Of a DNA stretch of 64,000 nt, positions 55,019 through 64,000 are shown one piece after another (positions within the stretch are counted from its first letter, which is position 1; each line of letters begins with the position of its first letter). The stretch is taken from the NCBI GenBank assembly GCA_021234155.1, contig JAJEKV010000049.1, positions 8,466,036 through 8,530,035 of the forward strand, given 5' to 3'. The notes below the pieces were generated by a model. That model made no database searches. It was not told where the DNA came from and saw nothing but the letters and a program-made list of their open reading frames with translations. The DNA comes from Isoetes taiwanensis (Eukaryota; Streptophyta; Lycopodiopsida; Isoetales; Isoetaceae). Position numbers and translations under genes: made by a program.

Positions 55019-55912
55019 TGTCTATAAAAAGAGTGGCGTTCATTTTTCTGATTAGCCTCGCCGAAAAAATTCTAGCTCCCGTAAATTTCAAAGCGCCATC
55101 GGAAAATTTCTAGCGCCACCATGTCTCACAGGGCGCCCTCGAGAGAAGGTAATTTCCGCGATTTTTTATAGCATAGGTATCTCTATAGCTTCGGCCATGT
55201 CTTTTTAGGATAGGTAGATGGTCGCTACGATCGCGGTCGCGATAGTTGTGACCATGACCTTTGCTATTTTCTGGAAGGTTGTGCTCAAGACAATCGCGGC
55301 CGCGATAGTGGCGAGCGATTTATATAAAACGTAATACTACCGTCGTGTCGAAGAATGCGGCCGCTTTCTTGCCAAAGATAATGGTCACGTAACACCCTTT
55401 ATTAGTTTGCAACTGTTGAACCAGATCGCACCACGATCCTTACCAACACTTCTTCCAATACTTGTGCATCTAACTTTGTTCAATTGTTTCCGGCCCTCGA
55501 ACTATTCCGGCGAATGTAGAACCAATCGTAATTGTTACTCCCGATAGAAGCGGAAGTGGTGTGTTGAAATCGCATTGCAAAACCTCATGTCACCGGAGAC
55601 CTTGAAAGGACTTGTGTTTGTTCTTTAGGAATGGGAAGGGTCCGTAAGATTACGAAAGCAGCTAGGTATAGTAATTGCTATGTGGGAAGGCACCAAAAAT
55701 AATGTAATGGATGCAATAATTTGCGCCAGCCAGAAGATACTCAAGGGCTGCGCTTTGTCGAGCACGCTTTGAGATGGCGCGTAATTATGATCCATCCATT
55801 GGCGATTGCCGCAAAGTCAACAAAGCCGCAAGCGGCAAGGGATGGCTACCGCTTTAAGGGATTTGGTCGGATATTGCCGTCCCCATGATTCCTTAAGTTT
55901 GTCGGGTATAAA

Positions 55913-56702
55913 GTGCAACAGGATATACTTGTTGGATTTAGCATGTGCGAAAAAGGCCTTTCAAATTTCGATAAGAAACCTCCTTCGGCCGCTTTGAAGG
56001 CTACTAAAGACAACAAACCGCCTTCAAGGATGGACACCAACCGCTCGCTCGGTGGTCGTTTCCAAGAAGAGATCCGTGGCCCCTTTGTGCTATTGGCGAA
56101 CCATCCACTACAAAGGATATTTGTATTGCCCATAGAGGCAAATGTTGTTCCGTCGCCAAGAATCGCTATAGCCCCCTCGAAAATGTTGGTTGTTCTGCAA
56201 GAAGTTGACCCTTCAGCTCCCGGCCATGCTTTTGAATGCCCCCCTGCAGAATCTGGCTGCATTAGAAGGACAAATCCATCAAAGAGGATCCCGCCATTCA
56301 GGATAAAGATTCCAAAGGCGCCCACGGATGACAGTGCGCAACCTTCGACGTCTTCTACTCCTTCCTCGTCCACTAGACCAGCACCTACCAGCCACTTATT
56401 GCCCTGGAGAACTGATCCCCAAATGCCAGAAGATTTGAAGTTTAATCCAGATGAAGAAAAGAAACTGGCACAGGAGACAGCATCCAAGCTCGAGGAGTTC
56501 AAAAGATATTATCCAATGGGTGTAAACTGGTTCCAAAGAGTCAGCATTTTTGATTGCGAACCAGCTCCCGCTAATATGACACATAGAGTCCGGTCAAATG
56601 ACCATGTACAGACACTGATAAAAAGCTTCAAGAAATACCCGACAGAAGTTCTTACACCGGCCGATCTCGTTCCATATGATCCTTTAACAAGGTCTGTTAC
56701 AT
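55913..56702 (+). CDS. Unrecognised gene, first part
   Basis: An open frame of about 260 codons up to a possible exon end near 56690 (AAGGTCTG). Middle: a proline/serine-rich linker (QPSTSSTPSSSTRPAPTS), then charged helical KKLAQETASKLEEFKRYYPM, followed by FQRVSIFDCEPAPANMTHRV and a RSNDHVQTLIKSFKKYPTEV block ending in TPADLVPYDP. The last section loosely recalls the start of ParB-like domains (arginine motif, then V-x2-L-x2-S), as in the MULE cargo gene, but this is weak. The frame runs on to 56944 through sequence that looks intronic and contains one of the palindromes. Confidence 0.4.
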
Positions 56703-57204
56703 CATATTTATTTCTTTCTTCTCATATTGGTTACATATATAAATATGCTCGAGCGGATCGCGGTCGCGATCTTCGTGAACAATTTATTGGACTAACTAGT
56801 GTATCACTTGGTCGAGCCCAGAAGAATTGGCAAACAAAAAATTTTATATTATTTCTGGTAATCACGATTTTTGCCGCGCTTTTATGCATAATACGCGTGG
56901 GCAATGTCGAGCAAAGGTTGGAATTTGGCGAAAAGCATATTTAAAAGAAGAAGTCGTGTATTAAATGGTAACCTCTCCAACAAAGAATACATTCGAGATT
57001 TCCATACAAAGGTAACGACGCCATCGCAGATACAAAGATACAAAGAACCACCGATTGAGAAGCTCCAACAACTAAGAAACCAAAGACAAGGAATTCGGAT
57101 GTCCTCCACAAGGGCCAACAGAACCGCAGCGACATCCACCGAAGGTATGTTATTCGTTTTGCTTTGTCGGAAAATCGCCGTCAGCGATCCTAACCAGCAC
57201 TTCT

Positions 57205-57900
57205 GTGCAGGATTTTGTGGAGGTGGCTACCACAACTCTGAAGGTTAAGGAACTGAAGGATGAGAAGCAGTTCCTATTTATGCAAGAATCTGCCTGGTCT
57301 AAACTCGTAGAAGTTGTCAACAATTGGGCAAGCCAAAAGCTCACTGATGATGAGGGGGAATTACCAGATAAACCTTCAAAAGAAATCTTCAACAAGACAT
57401 TCCTGAGAAACCTACGAGGAATGAACAATGCTGAGGTAAGCCAGTTGATGGACGAAATCTTACAGGGCAAGGTTTTTTTGAAAGTGCACCAGGGGTATAC
57501 AGGACGTTTTAATTGCAGTCAGAGGGCTCTAGACATCAGAACACTTTCACTCATGCATCGTGAAGTGTTATCATACGCCAATTCTATGTCAGAGAAGATG
57601 TACAATAATTTTGAAGAGTTGGCTTCATGTTTTCCGTGAGTCGTCTGAAAGCAACGTCTCACGGATATTGCGCATACCTGATTTCAATACGTCAAAGCAA
57701 ACTATAATAAAGAGGCAGTTCAAGGTAATCTGCCTGCAGTTTTTTTGGAAGCTATTTTTGCTATAATGAGGCCAGATGAGGCCCGGAAAATGAAAGAGAA
57801 GCAAAACATCGTGCAGCACGTAACAAAAAGTGGCATCCTTGTGTCCGCATCGGTCGAAAAATGCCGGTTTGATTTTTGTAGACATGCGTAGTTTTCCACC
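57205..57900 (+). CDS. Unrecognised gene, second part
   Basis: 57205-57639 opens after a CAG acceptor-like site at 57209 with DFVEVATTTLKVKELKDEKQ, and runs through ESAWSKLVEVVNNWASQKLT, EIFNKTFLRNLRGMNNAEVS and LMHREVLSYANSMSEKMYNN. One frame change near 57640 leads to KQTIIKEAVQGNLPAVFLEA, then MRPDEARKMKEKQNIVQHVT to a TAG at 57891-57893. Mostly helical, no known domain. It probably forms one gene with 55913-56702, spliced. Confidence 0.4.
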
Positions 57901-58764
57901 ACCCAATGTGAAAAAATACACGATTTTTTTTAGCGAGTTGCGGGCATGACACATGCAAAAGTGTACCATATTGTCATGTTTCTCGACGGCAGCATTTGCC
58001 AAACCGCTTTGTACAGTCTTAGCCGATACAAGGTAGCTCCCATGTTTCCCTAGGGGCTTATGAAGAGAAAGGTTGGGAGAGCAAAAAATATAAAAGAATT
58101 CCAAAAGATTATGTCACCATGTGACAAGAAATAGAGTGATGTTCGGTGTCTGCCCGCTAAACCCAACTTGAGCTGCGACTCACTCAAGTCACTAAAGCAC
58201 CACAAAAGCACTCCTCTTCCAAAATATCCAAACCGGCGAAAGAAGTAGATGCAAAACAAAAAGAAAGTATTTGGAGTTCTTTACGTGTAAACCCAAATTC
58301 TCATGGGCAGCTATGGAAGGCGACTTCGTGCTCAAGAGCCGGCAAAACCTCTTATGTCTATTACATAGTGAAGGAGCTGGTACCATTAGAAGGTTGCGTT
58401 TTTGGATTTCTTCTCAGCGGAAGTGCCTCAAGGGTAGCGTTGATGCAAGGAAAAACGGAGTGTGGCTTTTGAGTTTGATCGACAAGGTATGCCGCTTTCC
58501 TTTAGATCTTTCTTCGAGATTCTAGAGAAAATGGCAAGGCCCGACATGGAAGAGGAAGGTGAAGAGCAAGATGAGCAACGGAAGAACAAGGTTCCGGACA
58601 AGCCCGATATTAATATAACACAGGAACGGATCTCAAAGAACATGGAAATGTATACTAGAAGGCCCGGATCAGAAAAGCTTCAAGAAAGGATCAAGGAGAC
58701 CCGAACCGATAGAGCGGACCGAGAAGGCACAAAGCAAAACTTGATCCAACTTTCGGAAGCTTGA
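57901..58764 (+). other. Possible 3' continuation of the unrecognised gene
   Basis: Short frames on the same strand: THAKVYHIVMFLDGSICQTA (about 57950-58020), FTCKPKFSWAAMEGDFVL (about 58275-58330) and an acidic, charged end (58462-58764, MARPDMEEEGEEQDEQRK). Breaks between them may be introns or decay. Confidence 0.3.
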
Positions 58765-59855
58765 AGCCCCGAACAAGAACTTCGACACCATAATGCCATC
58801 GCTATCCAAGCAACCGGACAAGCCCCTTCCTAACTTTGAGTATGTGGGCACTTCGAAGCCGCCCTCGGGAAGGGGAGAACTCCCCCACCCTTCACCTAAA
58901 GGCGTAAGCCGGTACCCGCGAATGAATATTCTCGAGCTATTGCGATGAATTGTTTAATAGCCAAGATATGTCGAGGCGTGTTCGAAACGCAAAGACGGGC
59001 AATGGATGTTGACATCCCGCATAAAAAGCGGATATACAGAAATGGACCCCGTCACGCACCATTGCTATTGGAAAGGAGCATATTGCAAGAATAGCCGCCA
59101 ACATGGTATTGATCCGTAGACCTGTATTTGAGACTCGCTGATGTAGCTTCGCCTTTGTCCGAAAGCATTTTGTAAACACTTTTTGTTATAACATTTTCAC
59201 CCATTTTCATGTTCAATAATGAAGTTATGCTTTTGAGTTCGGTATGTGTTAAACTTTTGTTCACTATGCTTTTGAGCTATCTCAACTTTGAATTGGATAA
59301 ACAAAGTAGTCTGAGAGATCGCGGTCGCGATTCTGTACACCAGTTATACAACCCCCAGATGGTAATTTGACCACGATGCACACAATGTGCTTATTGTATT
59401 ATGCCTTCACTTGTTCTCGCGAGAATCGCAATGGCGATCCTTACGACCACTCGTGATGATGCTCAAACCCCTCCGTTACTGTCATGACAGATTTGGGCTA
59501 CATGCCTGGTGTCAAATTATGGCGCGTGTTATTTTTTCAAGCTGAACTTAGTATTATTGACGCTTTGTTTTGGTTGAGAGGAATCATTTCTTACCATCCC
59601 CGGGGTGACCACGACCTATTTCGTTGTCAAACGAGAAAACGAAATTTCTCTAATTAATGAAACCATGCTTGTAGGACAAATATGAGAATACGTACCAATT
59701 CTTGATCTGTCCAGATGCATTGTCGAGTTGTAGAAGGAGTGTTATCGGGAGGGGCTTGAAGGATGGGTTGTCTGGTGTTGGCATATGCTCCATGAGACTC
59801 CAAAAGTCAATGACAACTTTGCCCAAAGTGTGGAGGTGTCCCTTAATACAACAAT
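58765..59855. other. No gene recognised
   Basis: Contains two of the palindromes (59317, 59424). Short frames on both strands lack domains. Confidence 0.5.
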
Positions 59856-61211
59856 CTACTCCGGTACTCCAGGCTCAGGGTTGATTAGATGACCACCACT
59901 ATAATCATGCACCATCTCAAGCCTTTTCAAAACACTATTTCTTGAACCAACATCGAAATTAGAGTCATCTGGCCAGAGGTCCAAAGAGAAATTCCCATAC
60001 GCACCCTTGTCATGCCCATGTATGATAGCACCTGCTAGAGTTGTCTTCAACTTATCCAACGTCCAAAAGAGACTTCATTGATTGCTGTAGTTTCGGCATC
60101 ATTGTCTTTGCTTGGTCCATCTTGTCGTGAATGATACACACCGCAACAGCTTCGTGCGAATAACTTCACATGTTTCATATATGGAGAATAGTATTTCCCT
60201 TGCAATATAATTTAAGGGTCCTGAATCTACCCTCCCATAAACGTTTTCTTTTTTGTACACATGTGACATGTGTACATACATTTGTTGATATGTACTAATA
60301 GATATACAAGCCTTCAATAAATAAATAAAAAAAGGTATTTCTCTTGCAATTGTGACATCCCAGAAACTGCGCCATGTCTTGATAAATCCAGGGTAGGAGA
60401 CCTGCTTTCCTGTCAATGCTTCAACATCTACATTTACTTCCTCAAGAATGCAGGTTTTCAAAAACATTGCAAGCAGTTTCCTTACATTCTTGCAAATATC
60501 ATCCTCATTCCCCCGACTGCGGTGTGGCATGGATTCACAGTTTTCTTTCACAAACATGGAGAAAACAGCTTTAGAGGCTAATGAGGCCCGAGGTTTCATT
60601 ATGCCAGAGTTCCCTTGTTCAGCGTTACGGGCACCCTCTCAGTATTGGGCCTTCCATTTCAGATTTCGTGACTTTGATATCCCGAGACCCAAGTTCCAGG
60701 CCTTCTCACACACAATTTTGCCATTCAACACCAGCCTTTGGACATGACGGCATTTCATGTTATTCCCAACCATGTCGTAGACGTAAATGACCTGATCAGA
60801 GGATTTCATGGAATAGAAGTCCTTCCTCAAGTTGATCACGTCTCTTCGTGAAAAATTCTCGTAGCACCTCAATTTGCAGCATAACATCTTTCGATACTTT
60901 AGGACGGACTCATTTCTGGTAAGCTGATCCACTATAGGGGCCCTGAATATCCTTCTGGGCTGATGGCTATGCATTGTGTATTTGCGCTTCTCATAGTTCG
61001 GATGCTTTTTCAGCTCCGAACTGTCAATGCTAGATAATGGTTCATCAGGCTTTTTGATTCTTTGACTCGAGATTTTAGAGACTTTGACATTGTTCACCAC
61101 AACATATTCATTGCTCCATCTCACCAACATGCCATGCCTTAGATGATAGAGGCAACCCATACAATGAAGATTCACATCAGCAGAGAGGGGGAAGCTCTCC
61201 GTGACAGTCAC
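59856..61211 (-). pseudogene. Third copy of the GHTHxDID-type transposase, 3'-truncated
   Basis: 60639-61211: N-terminal part with MGCLYHLRHGMLVRWSNEYV, NLRKDFYSMKSSDQVIYVYD and LVLNGKIVCEKAWNLGLGIS, matching 52781-53068. 60099-60599: VNVDVEALTGKQVSYPGFIK, matching the VDANVMEMTGKHISHSSFSR block of the second copy, with an odd insertion after AREIPFF. 59856-60059: AGAIIHGHDKGAYGNFSLDL and WPDDSNFDVGSRNSVLKRLE, matching LMHGHGTGALGHFSLDLWKD. The N-terminal part gives about 100 residues missing from the other copies. No GHTHxDID end is found below 59856. Confidence 0.6.
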
Positions 61212-61965
61212 GAATGAACTTCAGCCCCAAGTACTGGTCGCATGTGGCATCTTTGGGATCAGTGAAGGAGATAAACCCCTCGCTTGCAAGAATTGCACTG
61301 CATGAATGCCAAATCTCATAGAAAATGTCGATCAATTTTTTATATCTGAACCCCTTGCTGGCACACCAACACTATTGCCCCACTATTGCCGCACTTTGAT
61401 TGTGTGGCATCCTTATATATTACAGGTGATGCACAAGCATTTTCCTCCACACGCCTTCTCTTCGAAGTTGCTAATGTGGCAGTCGTGAACACTGCCATAA
61501 AGATATATGATAGCCATATTGTTTGTAGAAAAAAAGAGGCCTTCATATGGAATAGTGTGGCCGAAAATTAAATTGGATTGAATTTAACTGAATGGTGTTT
61601 ATTTATATTACATGAATGCAAGCAAATTGAGACATTGCCATTTATCTTTGGTTCGAGCGTATATTTATCTAACTGGAATTGAACAATTGAATGACATTTG
61701 TCATTCATGCTCTTCTTAGGTTACCGTCATATTAATGTATTCAACTTTTATTTTTCTTTCCTTATCGGTTTTTTTCTCAACTTTCAATTCTGACCATTGA
61801 TGGGTAGCATATTCGTGGCATTGTGCCAGATCCATGGCCACTAACATTTTGCCAAGAAAAACACATGCCATTTCCTATGGTACATTTAAAAATTTTAAAA
61901 CGTGGTCTCACAATCGATCAAGCCTGAGGTAAGAAAACAAAAAAATTTGGATAAATTGCCAAGAA
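61212..61965. other. No gene recognised
   Basis: Upstream flank of the third transposase copy; AT-rich, short frames only. Confidence 0.5.
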
Positions 61966-62036
61966 CCTGGGCTGGAGGAATCGAACTCGAGGCCATTCGG
62001 CCTCACCAGAACCCCTAAACCACTTAGAAATATGGC
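61966..62036 (-). mobile_element. tRNA-like SINE head
   Basis: On the minus strand: A-box-like AAGTGGTTTAGGGGTTCTGG and a good B box in CTCGAGTTCGATTCCTCCAG, 71 bp in all, like a tRNA. It lacks a clean acceptor stem, so a SINE head or a decayed tRNA gene is more likely than an active tRNA. Confidence 0.55.
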
Positions 62037-62305
62037 TCCTCCTTACAGTCACAATTCCTTTGCCTCATGGGATAACCCTGGAATGCTTCTGCTTCCATTC
62101 GCATCTTCACACTATCAGAGAAGCTTCCAAACTGCCGCTATCAGAAACTATGTGATGTGACCGGACTCTCAAACAACCTTTAAACCTGTCTTTAAATACA
62201 GATTGAACCGGTCTGTGCAGCTTGCATCTGTGCAGAAATCAAATCGCTAGCCCTCAACAACGAGTCCAATCGCCAGCCCTCAACAAGCCACCCTTGTATC
62301 GTCCT

Positions 62306-62510
62306 CATAGCAACCGGATTCAACCGGATTCAGCCCTCATAGCAACCGGATTCGCCATCTGCCCATGCCGCAGACAACAACAATAATGCCGCAGACAACC
62401 GGATTCAACCGGATTCAGCCCTCATAGCAACCGGATTCAACCTGATTCAGCCCTCATAGCAACTGGATTCAGCCATCTGCCCATGCCGCAGACAACAACA
62501 ATAATGGCAT
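62306..62510. repeat. Minisatellite with two levels of repetition
   Basis: CCTCATAGCAACCGGATTC and a shortened CAACCGGATTCAGC alternate several times; the longer GCCATCTGCCCATGCCGCAG block with ACAACAACAATAATG occurs at about 62354 and 62472, so the array was itself duplicated with a period of about 118 bp. Confidence 0.8.
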
Positions 62511-62828
62511 GCCATCCACACGTATCTGCCCAACAGACATGCCCATGTGCCTTCTATCCTCGTACCATGCCTAAAAACTGCCAAGAAAACACATGCCCAC
62601 AGCCCAATTTGGAACATCTACCTTTCTGGAGCAGCCAACAAGCATGAGGCCAACAAGCAGCTCAAATCATCTAAAAAATACACTAACTACGTTTTCGCAT
62701 ACAATACAAGGGCAAAATCGGGAAAACCATGCCAGAAATAATTGGAACATTATGGAGGTTATTTCGTGTCTCTTGTTTTGACGGAGCACATTTGCCTAGT
62801 AAAAGAATTAGAACAACAAAACAAATGC

Positions 62829-64000
62829 CTACTTGCTTAGAAGCCCGAGGCCACGGGTAATGAGATCCTCTATCGGTTCTGTGCTTCGCTCTTTCCAGAG
62901 GACATGCTGCTCTTTTCCCCTCTGTCGGACCAGCTCGATGCAGAAATTCTCTGACCCAGAAATTGTCTTTATCAGGTTCTTCAGCTTCTCTTCTATCCTC
63001 ATTCCATGCATTAAATTCACATCTTTTTGCATTAGGGTCACTGCTAGAGCTACGGCATGGCGCCTTAAGCATGGGACTGCATCTGGCCTTGTATCAGGCA
63101 ACCGTTCTAGCACTTTTTTGTGTTGCATAATTTTTTTGAGCTCATCCTGTCCAAAACAAGGTGCTAAGCATGTGAGAATATGTAATGCTGATTCTTGTTC
63201 CATTTCTGAGATCTCAACCATCATTGTCAAAGATTTATCAAATGCTGATGAAAGGGCTTCTTGATGTTTCTTCATGTCAATATGCCTAAGGACAGTTGTG
63301 ATTGTGAGTATTTTAGCAGAGCGCCTTCTTATCTTCATGTCTTTATCTGACAACGGATTTATAAACTTACTAAGATTATTTTCGTCATATCCTGGCATGT
63401 TCCCTAGAATCCTGCACCAATTTTTATTCCTCCTATGAGGTTGAGACAGAATATACAGTGCATCTCCTGCATATTGCCTTACTTTGTGTGAATTTTTCAC
63501 TCTCTTTTCAAATTCAGATTGAACCATTTCGTCGGCATCTTTTGCAAAATATAAGTTGCACAAAGTTGGAATTATGTAACCAGTGCTTCCTATTTTATCT
63601 CTTTCCTTTGCATCCATGGCCAAGCTTGTTAGTATACAAATTGCGAGCTTCTTCAGAGAAAGATCCACTTCATTTCTTACCATGCTACAAAGATTTTCCA
63701 TGGCATATTTTGAGATCTGTTTCTTGTGCTCTGTTTCAGCCAGCTTGTTGAGTAACTGCAATGCCTTTTTCTTTTTTTCAAACGGTTCACCATGGCTTTC
63801 TTCTAGATATTCTGAAAGCCTTTTTGTCAAGTTATGAACAAAGCCTATTTTTAATATATTCCTTGGATTCTTAGCCATGTCATTTAACATCCTTAAGCCC
63901 TGTAAGGAGAGTTCCTCTTGCCTACTAGATTGACTCCCATGGCTTTCACAGGTTTGTTTGCAAGTCAGTGAAAATATTGCTTCAAATGCTCCAGGGATAG
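62829..64000 (-). CDS. Armadillo-repeat protein, C-terminal part (5' end outside the window)
   Basis: An uninterrupted frame of 390 codons from the window edge to a TAG at 62829-62831. It consists of helical ARM/HEAT-like repeats: LSLQGLRMLNDMAKNPRNIL, KKALQLLNKLAETEHKKQIS, ENLCSMVRNEVDLSLKKLAI, CILTSLAMDAKERDKIGSTG, YAGDALYILSQPHRRNKNWC and later units. No stop or shift, no transposon motif, no transmembrane segment. ARM proteins are protein-interaction scaffolds; plants have large families, and this type (ARM repeats without a visible U-box in this part) cannot be assigned further. This is the best candidate for an expressed host gene. Confidence 0.8.
   Translation of the reverse strand, partial: IPGAFEAIFSLTCKQTCESHGSQSSRQEELSLQGLRMLNDMAKNPRNILKIGFVHNLTKRLSEYLEESHGEPFEKKKKALQLLNKLAETEHKKQISKYAMENLCSMVRNEVDLSLKKLAICILTSLAMDAKERDKIGSTGYIIPTLCNLYFAKDADEMVQSEFEKRVKNSHKVRQYAGDALYILSQPHRRNKNWCRILGNMPGYDENNLSKFINPLSDKDMKIRRRSAKILTITTVLRHIDMKKHQEALSSAFDKSLTMMVEISEMEQESALHILTCLAPCFGQDELKKIMQHKKVLERLPDTRPDAVPCLRRHAVALAVTLMQKDVNLMHGMRIEEKLKNLIKTISGSENFCIELVRQRGKEQHVLWKERSTEPIEDLITRGLGLLSK

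Larger units (their letters stand above)
53953..59439. repeat. Ten scattered short palindromes (consensus RATCGC-N4-GCGATY)
   Basis: Inverted repeats of about 16 bp occur at 53953, 54095, 54200, 55229, 55292, 55424, 56756, 57173, 59317 and 59424. Five have a nearly perfect core (GATCGCGGTCGCGATC or GGCC variant). The others have loose loops and share a 3' extension close to CCTxACxAGCACT, for example at 54110, 55440, 57189 and 59440. I found none of this form in the rest of the window. Confidence 0.75.

Noticed and set aside
54931-55113. A small repeat protein (VIMAPVI...)
   Set aside because: It is only the translation of a 15-18 bp minisatellite.
58669-58851. Further methyltransferase motifs near the unrecognised gene
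   Set aside because: No DPPY-like or G-x-G motif found in any frame between 57.9 and 58.9 kb.
53953-59439. A CRISPR-like array
   Set aside because: The palindromes are unevenly spaced (tens of bases to over a kilobase), vary in the core and lie in eukaryotic sequence.
61966-62036. A functional tRNA gene
   Set aside because: Good B box, but no convincing acceptor stem or cloverleaf by eye.

Overview
The window looks like nuclear DNA of a land plant with a large, transposon-rich genome. The evidence is LTR retrotransposons primed by initiator-tRNA-Met, a MULE-like DNA transposon, tRNA-derived SINE heads, GT-AG introns and an armadillo-repeat protein. Tyrosine-recombinase (DIRS-type) retroelements suggest a seed-free lineage such as a fern, lycophyte or bryophyte; that is inference. 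Only the ARM-repeat gene at the right edge looks like an ordinary intact host gene.

The centre is one nest of elements. A Ty3/gypsy-type element on the minus strand runs from 7584 to 39939 (1.6-kb LTRs, TSD GCTAG). A 7.0-kb MULE-like transposon (12265-19247, TSD of about 9-10 bp) sits inside its gag. A Ty1/copia element (21819-35564, 628-bp LTRs, TSD TCCTG) sits inside an ORF upstream of gag. An 8.2-kb DIRS-like element (25017-33181) sits inside the copia integrase. Removing each insert with one TSD copy restores an open frame across the junction, so the boundaries and the order gypsy, then MULE or copia, then DIRS are well supported.

Three pieces of cargo stand out. (1) Upstream of gag, the gypsy element carries an ORF that ends in an almost complete histone H3 fold of H3.3 type, joined to a long glutamine-rich region instead of an H3 tail. 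(2) On the strand opposite its transposase, the MULE carries an intron-containing gene with a ParB-like domain followed by a beta-class DNA amino-methyltransferase-like domain, now broken. (3) The DIRS element shows split direct repeats (A1-ORFs-B1A2-B2) with RT, RNase H and tyrosine recombinase relics.

Left flank (1-7583): DIRS recombinase and RNase H relics, a histone-H3-like relic, a decayed chromovirus with a chromodomain, a solo-type LTR, a LINE 3' end with a microsatellite tail, and a SINE. Right flank (39940-64000): a poly(A) retroposed segment, degenerate repeats, more gypsy debris, several copies of a transposase with the GHTHxDID motif of DUF7869-like proteins, twin tiny ORFs with matching promoters, a zone of recurring short palindromes (53.9-59.4 kb), an unrecognised multi-part gene, a tRNA-like SINE head, minisatellites and the ARM gene.

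All alignments were made by eye. No database search, splice prediction or phylogeny was run.
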